Below are positions 34,607-43,873 of a stretch of DNA of 64,000 nucleotides, one piece after another. The stretch's first letter is position 1. Each line of letters starts with the position of its first letter. Under the pieces are notes generated by a model. That model saw nothing but the letters and a program-made list of their open reading frames with translations. It was not told the DNA's origin and made no database searches. Location: NCBI GenBank assembly GCA_023539445.1, contig JAKCEW010000003.1, positions 1-64,000 of the forward strand. Reading direction: 5' to 3'. The position numbers were made by a program, and so were the translations under genes. This DNA comes from Candidatus Terraquivivens yellowstonensis. Lineage in GTDB: Archaea; Thermoproteota; Nitrososphaeria_A; Caldarchaeales; Wolframiiraptoraceae.

Positions 34607-35692
34607 TTATAAGTGCACCATGTGAGTTGCCCAGATTCTGCATGTGCCCTCGATGGATACCATGCATGGCCCGACGGGTTTATTTGGTTTGCATACCTTC
34701 ATGTATAGCGGGCACTGTGTTGGCTTGATCCTCCCAAGCATAATCTCGGCGCACCTACATCCCGGATGCATCTCGCTGACGTAATCTACATTCTTCAAAC
34801 CGTACTTGTATCTCGCGTCGTAATCCTTAAACTCTTCCTTCAATGCGAAGCCTGTACGTTCTATCATACCTATGCCCCTCCAATGAGCGTCGGTTAGATC
34901 GAATACTTGATTAATTGTTTGCATCGCCCTAACATTACCTTCCCATGTAACGGACCTCGAATACTGGTTCAGCACTTCCGCCCTGCCCTCCGATATCTGT
35001 TTAATCAACATGAAAATAGACATTAAAACATCCACGGGCTCGAAACCGGAGGCGACGACTGGTATTCCGTATTCCTTGGCCAAGGGCTCGTAAGCCTTCA
35101 AGCCGCTTATCGTCGTGGCATGACCTGGTGCTATTACGCCATCCATTTCCAGCTTGCCCCGTGAGTAAAGGTTGATGACCGCGGGTGGTACATACCTATG
35201 TGAGTTGAGTATAGAGAAGTTTTTAGGTGGCGTCCGGAGTATGTGTAGTGCGGTAATTGGTGCTGTAGTCTCGAACCCTACTGCGAAGAAAACGACTTCC
35301 TTGCTTTGATCTGATTCCGCTAGCTTAAGCGCGTCGAGTATGCTATAAACGATTTTCACACTACCGCCTTCCGATCGCACACCCTCTAGGGAATATTTGG
35401 TACCGATAGACCTTGATACGTCTCCAAAGACCGCAACAGTCTTGCCTTCGAGTGCGAGCTCTGCCGCTTGGTCAATATCCAAAGCGGGGGTTATGCATAC
35501 AGGACAGCCAGGTCCTGCGATAAGCTCTATGTTATCTGGGAGGAGCGAGCGCAAACCATAATGAATGATTGTCCATTCATGCGTACCGCATACATGGCAT
35601 ATCCTGACCGGTTTCTTAATGGGAATATCCTTGATTTTGCGCACAAGCGCCTCTGCTAACTCTTTATTCCTGAATTCCTTCAAAAAGCTCAA
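34607..35692 (-). CDS. hypD: [NiFe]-hydrogenase maturation protein HypD
   Basis: Scaffold on which Fe(CN)2CO is built. 361 residues with the conserved cysteines: ICHVCGTHEWTI (CGTHE motif), IAGPGCPVCITP (GPGCPVC), and the four-cysteine Fe-S site near the C-terminus (HPGCRCAEIMLG...CPLYMKVCKP...GPCMVSIEGTC). FFAVGFETTAP is the family's central motif. Last gene of the hypB-A-C-D operon on the minus strand, 20 bases after hypC. Confidence 0.97.
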   Translation of the reverse strand: MSFLKEFRNKELAEALVRKIKDIPIKKPVRICHVCGTHEWTIIHYGLRSLLPDNIELIAGPGCPVCITPALDIDQAAELALEGKTVAVFGDVSRSIGTKYSLEGVRSEGGSVKIVYSILDALKLAESDQSKEVVFFAVGFETTAPITALHILRTPPKNFSILNSHRYVPPAVINLYSRGKLEMDGVIAPGHATTISGLKAYEPLAKEYGIPVVASGFEPVDVLMSIFMLIKQISEGRAEVLNQYSRSVTWEGNVRAMQTINQVFDLTDAHWRGIGMIERTGFALKEEFKDYDARYKYGLKNVDYVSEMHPGCRCAEIMLGRIKPTQCPLYMKVCKPNKPVGPCMVSIEGTCRIWATHMVHL

Positions 35693-35712
35693 GCAAATTC
35701 ACCAATGGCCGT

Positions 35713-35931
35713 CTACCCTTTGCTGAGCATCTCGGACAACAGCTCTATTGTCTTGAGAGCTTCATCTTCGTTAAGTACCTGTATAGCGTAGCCGGCATGG
35801 ACGAGTACGTACTGTCCTACGGAAACGTCTACGAGCGAAACGTCTACATCCCTGAGCGTATTATCGCCAAAATCTACTTTAGCTATATTGCCGACTTTTT
35901 CGACAACCTTCGCAGGTATGGCTAAGCACAT
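35713..35931 (-). CDS. hypC: [NiFe]-hydrogenase maturation chaperone HypC
   Basis: 72 residues. It starts MCLAIPAKVVEKVGN, with the essential Cys2 that binds the Fe ligand complex with HypD, and continues with the OB-fold segment AKVDFGDNTLRDVDVSLVDVSVGQYVLVHAGYAIQVL. It sits between hypA and hypD in the operon. No second HypC is seen. Confidence 0.97.
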   Translation of the reverse strand: MCLAIPAKVVEKVGNIAKVDFGDNTLRDVDVSLVDVSVGQYVLVHAGYAIQVLNEDEALKTIELLSEMLSKG

Positions 35932-35976
35932 CTTTTAGAAAATTGCGAGAACCCAACTAATAAACTCTCACAATAT

Positions 35977-36348
35977 TTAAAGCTCGAGCCTTACCCTTTT
36001 TATGATGCAACCCTTTCCCTCCAAAACTTCTACAGGGCTTCCACAGATGGGACACAAGAATAGGGGGGCCGAGATATGATAAGAGGCATCATCAGCGTAG
36101 TCCGGCTTACCGTCAAATCCACAGACTTTACACCTAACGTGAGCCTCTATCGTATTGATGGTAAGACGAGAATTTTCTAGAATTGTGCCCTTAGAAAGCA
36201 CCTCATACGCAAAGCGCATCTGCTCTGGATTGAGAAATGAGAGCTGGCCAACGTCTAACTCGACCTCTATAACTCTTTTCGCATCTCTTTTTCTGGCTTC
36301 CTCCACCACTCTCTCTACGAGTTGCGATACTACGGAGAACTCGTGCAT
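35977..36348 (-). CDS. hypA: Hydrogenase nickel-insertion protein HypA
   Basis: Nickel metallochaperone acting with HypB. The start is fixed by the conserved MHE: ATG 36348 gives MHEFSVVSQLVERVV, where the N-terminal His2 binds nickel. The open frame running to 36405 overlaps hypB and is not used. The zinc domain has CKVCGFDGK (first CxxC) and FLCPICGSPVEVLEG (second CxxC). About 123 residues. It starts two bases after the hypB stop. Confidence 0.96.
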   Translation of the reverse strand: MHEFSVVSQLVERVVEEARKRDAKRVIEVELDVGQLSFLNPEQMRFAYEVLSKGTILENSRLTINTIEAHVRCKVCGFDGKPDYADDASYHISAPLFLCPICGSPVEVLEGKGCIIKRVRLEL

Positions 36349-36350
36349 TT

Positions 36351-37052
36351 CTACAACAGACCCAGTACCTTGGCTACCTTTTCTACACCTTCGCCAGTCT
36401 TGCAACTCGCCCTAACGACCACGACATCCGGAGAAACTTTTTTTATCTTGGCTTCCAACTCATCAACATCTACGCCCATGGCTTCTGCTAAGTCTATCTT
36501 GTTGATAACGGCTACATCTGCTTCCATGAATATGTAAGGATGCTTCAAAGGTGTGTAGGGACCCTCGGTCACGCTTATTACAACAACTCTAGTGTCAGTT
36601 CCTAGCGGAAACTCGGCTGGACATATCAGATTTCCAACATTCTCGATGAAAAGCAAATCGATATCATTCAAGTCTATTTTACTTAGGGCCTTTCTCACGA
36701 GGTTGGCGTCGAGGTGACATTCTTTGCCGGTGTTTATCTGCAGCGTCTTAGCACCGGATCTCCTCAACCTTTCGGCATCTATCGTCGTCGTAACATCACC
36801 ACCAAATACAGCAATCCTGTACTTGTCCTTTAACAGCCCTATTAGCTTCTCGATCAGCGTTGTCTTTCCAGAGCCCACTGAGCCCATTACGTCAATAGCC
36901 CTTATGCGATGCTTTTCCAAGAGTTGTTTGTTTTCCTCGGCTATCCTCCTATTCGCCTCGAGCAAGTCTTCTTCGAGTTCTATGTCGAAAACTTCACCCT
37001 TATCAGGCATTATTATCTCTATTTCATCTGGCAAAGTTAGACGCTCCTTCAA
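36351..37052 (-). CDS. hypB: Hydrogenase nickel-insertion GTPase HypB
   Basis: SIMIBI GTPase driving nickel transfer to the hydrogenase large subunit. G1 MGSVGSGKTTLIEKL (about residues 56-70), VFGGDVTTTIDAERLR, the metal-binding TGKECHLDANLV with Cys and His, LLFIENVGNLICPAEF (G3 region), and INKIDLAEAMG (NKxD). 233 residues. The His-rich nickel-storage N-terminus of some bacterial HypB is absent. First gene of the operon, with 161 bases of upstream sequence. Confidence 0.97.
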   Translation of the reverse strand: MKERLTLPDEIEIIMPDKGEVFDIELEEDLLEANRRIAEENKQLLEKHRIRAIDVMGSVGSGKTTLIEKLIGLLKDKYRIAVFGGDVTTTIDAERLRRSGAKTLQINTGKECHLDANLVRKALSKIDLNDIDLLFIENVGNLICPAEFPLGTDTRVVVISVTEGPYTPLKHPYIFMEADVAVINKIDLAEAMGVDVDELEAKIKKVSPDVVVVRASCKTGEGVEKVAKVLGLL

Positions 37053-37213
37053 CTACAGTGATTTGTTCTAAAATTTAAAGATGAGGTGAGCGGTCCTATA
37101 AAAGGGTCTTTGCTCAACTATTAGCAGGAGATTAACACCACTCATCCATGTATTTGGTTAGAAATCTTTAAAAATCACAAAAGGCTTTTTTGTAACAAAT
37201 TCGGTGTCATCCC

Positions 37214-38794
37214 TTGACCCAGACTGCTAAATCTTTAAAGGAAGATGCGAAGATCATTGCTACTACCCAGAGCATCTGTCCTACATGTAATGCGATAATA
37301 CCGGCACAGCTTGTCGAAGTTGATGGAAAGGTTCTGATGATGAAGTCCTGTCCAGAGCACGGTTACGTTGAGGAACTTTATTTTGGCGATGTGAACATGT
37401 ACAGAAGGTTTAGCAAGTGGGCACATGACGGTAAGGGGATAGAAAATCCGAACGTTCAAGTTAAGGAGCCAACCTGTCCGATGGACTGCGGTTTATGCAA
37501 CATGCATTTGAGCCATACTGCTCTTGCAAACATTGTTGTGACAAACAGGTGCGATCTCAGATGCTGGTACTGCTTCTTCTACAGTGAAAAAGTAGGATAC
37601 GTTTACGAGCCTACGTTGGAACAAATAGAAGAGATGGTAAAAATCCTCAGAGCGGAGAGGCCGGTTCCAGGAAACTCCGTCCAGTTGACCGGCGGGGAGC
37701 CGTGCCTGAGAGATGACCTTCCGGAGATAGTTCGCATAATAAAAAAGTACGGTGTTGACCATGTTCAGCTTAACACGAATGGTATAAGACTTGCCAACGA
37801 TTTTGAGTTCTTTAGAAAGGTTAAGGAGGCTGGTTTGAGCACACTTTACCTAAGCTTTGATGGTGTAACACCGGAGACAAATATAAAGAACCATTGGGAA
37901 ATACCAGCGATTTTGGATAACGCAAGGAAACTTAACGTCGGCGTCGTTCTTGTGCCAACCATAATAAAATCCGTTAATGATCACGAGTTGGGAGATATCA
38001 TCAGATTCGGTTTTAAGAACGTTGACATCGTTAGATCTGTGAACTTTCAGCCAGTATCCTTGACGGGTTTGATGCCAAAGAAGGACAGGGATAGGTACAG
38101 GATAACGATACCCGATTGCATTCACCTCATAGAGGAACAAACTGATGGGCAGATACCAGCGGACGCATGGTTCACAGTACCAACATGCACGCCGGTGACA
38201 CACTTCGTAGAGGCCCTAACACTCAAGCCACAATATGAATTAACAACACACTTCGTCTGCGGTGCGGGAACTTATGTTTTTAAAGATGGTGACAGACTCG
38301 TGCCGATAACGGAGTTCGTAGATATTGAAGGGCTGCTTAATTACATCTCCGAGAAGGCGGAGGAGATAAGGCAAGGGAAGAGCAAGTATATAGTCGGGCT
38401 CAAGCTACTTATGAAGATAAAGAGTTTCATAAACGAAAGTAAAAAGCCGGCTGGGATGAACATATCCAGGATACTCTTCCAAATACTTGTAAATCATGAC
38501 TACAGTAGCCTCGGTGAATGGCATAAAAGAAGCCTTTTCCTTGGTATGATGCATTTCCAAGACAAGTACAACTACGACATAGAGAGAGTTAAAAGGTGCA
38601 GCATCCACTATCTCGTGCCAGATGGCCGCATCATTCCATTCTGTGCGTTTAACGTGTTACCGGAGATTTACAGGGACGTCATACAAGCGAAGTACGGCAT
38701 ACCTATTCCTGAGTGGGAGAGGCGCACAGGCAGAAAGCTGAGCCAAGATTTCTACGTTAGAAAGCAAGCAACTGTTGTTGGGGGTCCACCATAG
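37214..38794 (+). CDS. Radical SAM protein, tetraether lipid synthase (Tes)-like
   Basis: 526 residues of the COG1964-type radical SAM group that includes Tes (MJ0619), which joins two archaeol chains into tetraether lipids. Seen: an N-terminal rubredoxin-like site (ICPTCNAII...KSCPEHG), the EPTCPMDCGLCNMHLSHT auxiliary-cluster segment (about residues 86-106), the CX3CX2C SAM-cluster motif CDLRCWYC (about 114-121), VQLTGGEPCLRDDLPEIV, and many C-terminal cysteines (VPTCTP, FVCGAG, RCSIHYLVPDGRIIPFCAFN). GTG or TTG start near 37214. Related members may use other substrates, so Tes is the best but not certain call. Confidence 0.8.
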   Translation: MTQTAKSLKEDAKIIATTQSICPTCNAIIPAQLVEVDGKVLMMKSCPEHGYVEELYFGDVNMYRRFSKWAHDGKGIENPNVQVKEPTCPMDCGLCNMHLSHTALANIVVTNRCDLRCWYCFFYSEKVGYVYEPTLEQIEEMVKILRAERPVPGNSVQLTGGEPCLRDDLPEIVRIIKKYGVDHVQLNTNGIRLANDFEFFRKVKEAGLSTLYLSFDGVTPETNIKNHWEIPAILDNARKLNVGVVLVPTIIKSVNDHELGDIIRFGFKNVDIVRSVNFQPVSLTGLMPKKDRDRYRITIPDCIHLIEEQTDGQIPADAWFTVPTCTPVTHFVEALTLKPQYELTTHFVCGAGTYVFKDGDRLVPITEFVDIEGLLNYISEKAEEIRQGKSKYIVGLKLLMKIKSFINESKKPAGMNISRILFQILVNHDYSSLGEWHKRSLFLGMMHFQDKYNYDIERVKRCSIHYLVPDGRIIPFCAFNVLPEIYRDVIQAKYGIPIPEWERRTGRKLSQDFYVRKQATVVGGPP

Positions 38795-38796
38795 GC

Positions 38797-39456
38797 TTAA
38801 TTTTTCGTTTTAACCTCTTGGCGCCTACTTTTATACCATTCACAGTAAGCTGTTATGGGACACATTTCGCATCTCGGTCTCGGTTTTCTGCAGATTTCCC
38901 TTCCAAACTTAACCAGTATACTGTTTACGATTCTTCTCATATGCAACGGTGTGATCTTCTCTATGCTCTTTCTCGTATCCTCGTACTTTGCATTCCACTT
39001 GGCTATCCCAAGCCTTTTGGAGACGGCGTCAACATGCGTATCTACTGCCACAACCGGCTCGCCATAGGCGACCGACAGCACGATGTCAGCTGTCTTGTAA
39101 CCTACGCCCGGTAGCTCTATGAGGACCTCCCTACTTCTTGGAACTTGGCCATTGTAATGCTTGAGTATTAACTTTGCCACCTCCTTTATCCTCTTAGCCT
39201 TCTGCCTGTAAAACCCTACGGGCTTTATCAAACGTATTATGTCGTTTAGCGGCGCCCTTGCAATTTCCTCAGCGTTTTTATACTTTGAAAAGAGCCTGCT
39301 GAATGCTAAATCTGTCATCTCATCACGAGTTCTATGCGAAAGTATAGTGCCCACGAGTACCCTGAATGGGTCTGGATTATCTAAATGTATAGGAGCTTGC
39401 ACACCGTAGCGCTCAGCTAGTAAGTTTATTATCCTTACGAAGGTTTCCTCGTCCAA
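38797..39456 (-). CDS. nth: Endonuclease III (thymine glycol DNA glycosylase/lyase)
   Basis: Base-excision repair enzyme for oxidised pyrimidines. HhH-GPD region: LIELPGVGYKTADIVLSVAYGEPVVAVDTHVDAVSKRLG, with the catalytic Lys in GYKTAD and Asp in AVDTHV. The C-terminal [4Fe-4S] loop CRKPRPRCEMCPITAYC has the C-X6-C-X2-C-X5-C spacing. The open frame reaches 39627 inside the acyl-CoA dehydrogenase gene, but TTG 39456 starts the recognisable domain with AAGGATG just upstream, 17 bases after the dehydrogenase stop; about 219 residues. Confidence 0.93.
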   Translation of the reverse strand: MDEETFVRIINLLAERYGVQAPIHLDNPDPFRVLVGTILSHRTRDEMTDLAFSRLFSKYKNAEEIARAPLNDIIRLIKPVGFYRQKAKRIKEVAKLILKHYNGQVPRSREVLIELPGVGYKTADIVLSVAYGEPVVAVDTHVDAVSKRLGIAKWNAKYEDTRKSIEKITPLHMRRIVNSILVKFGREICRKPRPRCEMCPITAYCEWYKSRRQEVKTKN

Positions 39457-39473
39457 CCCTACATCCTTAAACT

Positions 39474-40685
39474 TTACCTGTAAGCTATGTACTCTTTGCC
39501 AAGCAATTCCCTTGCCACTATTATCTTCATTATCTCTGTGGCACCCTCGGCCCACATGTACGACCTTACACCTCTTAATGCTATCTGGAGCGGGCAATCG
39601 GCCATGTAACCATATGCTCCGTACCATTGCATGGCGTCGTTTATCGCATCAAATGCAACCCATGGCGCTAGCATCTTAGCCTCTGCCGCTACCTTCGTCA
39701 CCTCAAACCTTGTGAACTTGCCCTCTCTCTGCTCTTTATCAAACATCCATAGTGCTTTGTATCCCAGAAGCCTAACAGCATCCAGCTTTGCGTAGTTTTC
39801 CGCCAGCTTAAACTGTACACCCTCATATTTGGCCAACGGGTTACCGAAGACCTTTCTTTGCTTTATGTAATCCATCACCATCTCGAGAGCCGACATTGCC
39901 GCACCACAGCAGACAACCGATATTATTGACCTAGCAAAATCGAAGCCCTCCATGCAAATGTAGAACCCTCTGTTCTCTGGTCCGACCATATTCTCCTCGG
40001 GAACCTCCACATCCTTTAACGAAAAGCCTCCGGTCGATATGCCCCTTCTTCCAAATTCTTTGAGGTACGTAATGCTAACTTCTCCAGAAACTTCTTTTAT
40101 CGGTACGTAGAACAGCGACATGCCCCTTGTTCCCTTTGATGGGTCGGTTTTTGCCAAGGTGAGAAAACCGCCACCTTCAGGGAGAAGTTCCATCACCTCC
40201 CTCACACCAGATGTGTAGAGTTTCTCACCGTTAAGGATGTATGAACTACCCTTCTTTACGGCAGTCATGCCTATGTTTGCAAGGTCTGAGCCGGCTGCTG
40301 GTTCAGTAGTCGCTATTCCAAGGAATGCTCTACCCTTTGCGACTTTTGAAAGAACCTTCTTTGAAAGTTCAGGGTCCCCATACTTGTCGAATATGTAGCC
40401 CCATGCTGCGGGGACGAGGTAGAAGACTGCTGTAGCACATGATATGTCCGCCCTACCTATCTCCTCACCCGCTATGCCCGCAGTCACGGCATCCGCGCCA
40501 GCCCCACCCTTTTCTGGCGACGCTGTCACAGCAAGGACTCCTATGTTCGCCAAACCCTCAATCACATCGTGAGGTATCCTACCGCCTTCCTCTATCTCAA
40601 AGAGTCTCGGGGCCAAGTTCTTTTGACAGTATTCCCTAAGGGATTTTCTAAAAAGCTCCTGCTCCTCGGTAAAATCGAAATCCAT
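39474..40685 (-). CDS. Acyl-CoA dehydrogenase
   Basis: FAD enzyme oxidising acyl-CoA to enoyl-CoA, 403 residues. Family blocks: FTEEQELFRKSLREYCQKNLAPRL at the start, GIATTEPAAGSDLANIGMTAVKKG (FAD/substrate loop), YILNGEKLYTSG, the Q-rich KQRKVFGNPLAKYEGVQFKLAEN, and MQWYGAYGYMADCPLQIALRGVRSYMWAEGATEIMKIIVARELLG near the C-terminus. EGATEI replaces the usual EGTxEI; the Glu here is the catalytic-base position in many members. No other fatty-acid degradation gene is nearby. Confidence 0.93.
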   Translation of the reverse strand: MDFDFTEEQELFRKSLREYCQKNLAPRLFEIEEGGRIPHDVIEGLANIGVLAVTASPEKGGAGADAVTAGIAGEEIGRADISCATAVFYLVPAAWGYIFDKYGDPELSKKVLSKVAKGRAFLGIATTEPAAGSDLANIGMTAVKKGSSYILNGEKLYTSGVREVMELLPEGGGFLTLAKTDPSKGTRGMSLFYVPIKEVSGEVSITYLKEFGRRGISTGGFSLKDVEVPEENMVGPENRGFYICMEGFDFARSIISVVCCGAAMSALEMVMDYIKQRKVFGNPLAKYEGVQFKLAENYAKLDAVRLLGYKALWMFDKEQREGKFTRFEVTKVAAEAKMLAPWVAFDAINDAMQWYGAYGYMADCPLQIALRGVRSYMWAEGATEIMKIIVARELLGKEYIAYR

Positions 40686-40763
40686 ACTTATGCACCTCTT
40701 CGAATCAGGACGTAAGTAGACTGCTAAGCGTTATAAGTCTTTTTTGCGTCTAAAAACTTATTC

Positions 40764-41861
40764 TCAGATATCGGTTGGTGATATGTTCATCATAGCTACC
40801 TCTACACTTCCCGTCTTTCCCCTTTGTACGAACATTTTGTCCGGAAATCTGATTGCTAAGTTGTTGAACACATCATGAACCATGCTTGGTGTTGAGAATA
40901 GTTTTCTTTCTAGCAAAAGGAAAACACAAAGCCTTTCCAGCATGTTAAGGTTTACCGCGTTCCCTTTACTCGTAAACCTACCATATGCTTCAATTAGCAT
41001 GCTTGCTACATCGAGCCTACTAGCTTTCGTCAGACCCGGAACCATGAGCGGTGCTAGATCTTTTATGACTTCTTCCTCGATTCTTTTCAAGGAAACCTTA
41101 AGGTAACCTTCGAATAGCTCTTTACACTTAACAAAGCTCTCCTCTGCGGAATACTTACCCCTACCAGATCTTTTGAGAATGCCCAAATCTACGAGCCACT
41201 CTAATCTAGGCGGAGCTATATGCCTGTATTTGGCATACTGGCTGCTCTTTATCCATTCGCTTTTATTCTCTAAACTGAGTCTTTTCATCTTGAATTTTTC
41301 TGCCTCGGCTATCTCCTTCTCCACCATGCTCCTCTTCTTCGCATCAACCTTTGTTACAATACTCTTCAAAGCAGATGGGTAAAGCTCCTCCATCATGTAA
41401 TTCATCGCTTCCATCCTAGTAAACTCCTCACGTTCTAAAGCCCAAATTATAGTATTCAGCAAAAATGGAAAGTCCGCGGAGATTAAAGTGGTGAAGAACA
41501 GCATTTTTTCAACGGGATTTAGCGTCAATAACTCTTCGTGTGTAATTTGTTTGCTTTCGTGGAGGAATTTTGTTGCGGAGTTGAGTCTTACGTAAATCCT
41601 GCCGATGTCTCCCAAAGTCTGCGTCTTTCTATCGAGTATGTTCATCTCTGCCGCAACGGAGACGTAATTTCTTGCGTTTACCGGTCTAGTGATTATCCCT
41701 ATGGGTTTTATCGGAAGCTGCGGCGGCCCGATGTTGCGTATGAAGTCGTAAAGATTGGATGCCAAGAAGTCGAAGCTTTTCGGTGTGTCCTCCTCTGCGA
41801 GGCAAGCTATAAGTCTCATGTAACCCAGTCTGCAAACATCTCCATGTGTTTCCAGAATCAT
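40764..41861 (-). CDS. Unknown protein coupled to a DNA methyltransferase
   Basis: 365 residues, no family recognised. It looks soluble and mostly helical, with a central charged coiled segment (KSIVTKVDAKKRSMVEKEIAEAEKFKMKRLSLENKSEWI, about residues 172-210), then a winged-helix-like stretch (YRHIAPPRLEWLVDLGILKRSGRGKYSAEE, about 218-247). No nuclease motif is evident. ATG at 41861 overlaps the methyltransferase stop by four bases (ATGA), so it is co-translated with it. A target-recognition, regulator or atypical effector subunit are possible roles; none is proven. Confidence 0.65.
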   Translation of the reverse strand: MILETHGDVCRLGYMRLIACLAEEDTPKSFDFLASNLYDFIRNIGPPQLPIKPIGIITRPVNARNYVSVAAEMNILDRKTQTLGDIGRIYVRLNSATKFLHESKQITHEELLTLNPVEKMLFFTTLISADFPFLLNTIIWALEREEFTRMEAMNYMMEELYPSALKSIVTKVDAKKRSMVEKEIAEAEKFKMKRLSLENKSEWIKSSQYAKYRHIAPPRLEWLVDLGILKRSGRGKYSAEESFVKCKELFEGYLKVSLKRIEEEVIKDLAPLMVPGLTKASRLDVASMLIEAYGRFTSKGNAVNLNMLERLCVFLLLERKLFSTPSMVHDVFNNLAIRFPDKMFVQRGKTGSVEVAMMNISPTDI

Positions 41862-43057
41862 GCAAAAACCTCCATCGGCACCTTAGCCCAAGCGACAGGC
41901 TCGTCGTTGGGTATGGGATTACCTTTGTGGAGTTCTAGTATCCTCTCTCGGCTCACACCTTCCTCTTCTTTTATATACATAAGGTGCTTGTTGGACTTTG
42001 GTATAGAGTCCGAAATCAATCTAGCGACGGTAAAGCCTACGGTTTCAGCTATCGGTGCTATCATCTCCGCCATGTTGATGTAGTAGCCGTTCAGCCTCAC
42101 GTCACCAACAACCACAAAACAGGCTGAGTCGTCCTTTAAGACCCTAAACATCTCTTTCAGGGATTCGTACATGAAAATTTTAAATTTCTGCTTCGATTCT
42201 GATTGAAATAGCTTACTCTTCACCTCTAGGTAATCATATCCTAAAAACCATAATCTCAGCCAGTTGTCCCAAGCATAGGTCTGCATGTTGAAATAGGGCG
42301 GAGACGTAACTATCAAGTTAACGCTTTCATCCTCTAGTGGTAGATTCCTAGCGTCTTCCATCGTCGCTATGCCTCTAATCTTCGGCAGACCGTCTTCTAA
42401 AACCCTTTCGGCCTTCATGAGTAGGCACTTCAATACGTCCCTCTTGGGTTTTCTTAAGCCGTTCTTCTTGATAAAACGCCGTATATACTTTGGAGACATC
42501 GAGAAGGCGTGAGAACACGGTACGCTCAAGTGCATTTTGGTAGGGCCGTGGAGTATTCCGCACATGAGTGCTTTTATGAAATTTGCAAGGTCTGAATCGT
42601 CGTCCATCAATATATCCCTTATCGCCAATATCTGCTTAAGCGTAGATTTGCTAAAGAACACGCGGACGTCGTCGCTTATTTCGTCAACGTCATAGCTTTC
42701 CGGGTCCCACTTTGCCCTTGTCTTGCATATCCATTCTTTTACGCAATCCAAAGTAACTGGGTTCACTTTAGCTCTCGTTATAACATATGCCTCTGGTGCC
42801 AAATCGTTGCCTATTCCGATTCTTCCATTCAGACAGGCCTCAAGGGGCAAGGTTCCCTTTCCAGAGAAAGGGTCAAGAACAACATCACCACGCCTAGAGT
42901 ACCTTTTTACGAAGTAATGAGCAAGAGCGGGAGGGAACGAGCCAGTTCTGGAACATATCCTATGAAGGCTCGAGCCCCAGCCATCGCCTGCATACTTCCA
43001 AGAATCATGTATCTCTGTGCTTAAAACCGTGAGGTAGTTTTTCATCGAAGGGCGCAC
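41858..43057 (-). CDS. DNA (cytosine-N4/adenine-N6) methyltransferase
   Basis: 399 residues, amino-methyltransferase family (PF01555-like). SAM-binding motif DPFSGKGTLPLEACLNGRIGIGNDL (about residues 58-82) precedes the catalytic TSPPYFNMQTYAWDNW (about 243-258), and VVVGDVRLNG follows. This motif order (FxGxG first, then SPPY) suggests a permuted order relative to the usual beta class. ATG 43057. It forms a two-gene unit with the unknown 365-residue protein; no recognisable restriction nuclease accompanies it, although an Mrr-like nuclease is encoded about 18 kb away. Confidence 0.85.
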   Translation of the reverse strand: MRPSMKNYLTVLSTEIHDSWKYAGDGWGSSLHRICSRTGSFPPALAHYFVKRYSRRGDVVLDPFSGKGTLPLEACLNGRIGIGNDLAPEAYVITRAKVNPVTLDCVKEWICKTRAKWDPESYDVDEISDDVRVFFSKSTLKQILAIRDILMDDDSDLANFIKALMCGILHGPTKMHLSVPCSHAFSMSPKYIRRFIKKNGLRKPKRDVLKCLLMKAERVLEDGLPKIRGIATMEDARNLPLEDESVNLIVTSPPYFNMQTYAWDNWLRLWFLGYDYLEVKSKLFQSESKQKFKIFMYESLKEMFRVLKDDSACFVVVGDVRLNGYYINMAEMIAPIAETVGFTVARLISDSIPKSNKHLMYIKEEEGVSRERILELHKGNPIPNDEPVAWAKVPMEVFA

Positions 43058-43177
43058 AGCTTTGGCCCAAAGCTATAACTGTTGGGTTTACGCGGATGTT
43101 CGAATAATTCTTACATTAAGTCGACGTACTAATAGGAGAATCTGCCTACCCATTTCGTACGCAATCATAGAAATCAT

Positions 43178-43810
43178 GTGCGGCAGGGCTTCCTTGAAAA
43201 ACTTATACATCCATATATCATCCAAAAACAGTTGGTGGACGGGTTGGCGTATGTATTGAAATATGAAGGTCAAGAATACTATGAACTGGAGATAAAAGGT
43301 TTCAAGAGAAAACTGCCTCTCATTCAAGTATCTCCAGACACTTGGATTGCATACTTTGACAGCTTAGGCGATAGGGAATTCATAAGCCATTGCGCAAAAG
43401 AGCTCTACAAGCATTTACTTACATGCGATGTTCTCATGACGGCCGAGAGCAAAGGCATACCGCTCGTTCATGAGCTTGCGAGCATGCTAAATCATAGATA
43501 TTACGTAGTATGTAGGAAAGAAATTAAACCGTTCATGCGCGATCCGATATGCGCGTTCTACAAGCCTATAACCTCCAACAAGGAGCTAACGCTTTGTATA
43601 GACGGAAGGTATAAGGAGAAGATCGCCGGGAAGAGGGTAGGGATAATAGACGACATAGTTAGCACTGGTGAGACTTTAAACGCCATGGAGGAAATCGTCA
43701 CAAAGGCCGGCGGAATAGTCGAAAAGAAGATAGCGATACTCTTGGAAGGTAATAAGCGGGACGATGTCATTTACCTGGGCATATTGCCGATATTCAAGAA
43801 GGCGGTTTAG
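43178..43810 (+). CDS. Phosphoribosyltransferase family protein (adenine-PRTase-like)
   Basis: 210 residues of the type I PRTase fold. The PRPP-binding loop is VGIIDDIVSTGETLNAME (about residues 152-169), with the two acidic residues and STGET. The upstream CDVLMTAESKGIPLVHELASML and CRKEIKPFM resemble APRT/xanthine PRTase. The N-terminal about 60 residues are not assigned. GTG start at 43178. It could salvage a purine or act as a regulator. A tRNA gene follows 41 bases after the stop. Confidence 0.8.
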   Translation: MRQGFLEKLIHPYIIQKQLVDGLAYVLKYEGQEYYELEIKGFKRKLPLIQVSPDTWIAYFDSLGDREFISHCAKELYKHLLTCDVLMTAESKGIPLVHELASMLNHRYYVVCRKEIKPFMRDPICAFYKPITSNKELTLCIDGRYKEKIAGKRVGIIDDIVSTGETLNAMEEIVTKAGGIVEKKIAILLEGNKRDDVIYLGILPIFKKAV

Positions 43811-43873
43811 CGGAAAGCTGAAATAGGACGATAAAAAATCCTTTAGTTGATAGCCCGGTCGTCTAGCGGCCAA

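Noticed and set aside
41538-42083. 181-codon open frame on the plus strand
   Set aside because: Antisense to the DNA methyltransferase and its partner, both on the minus strand with coherent protein features.
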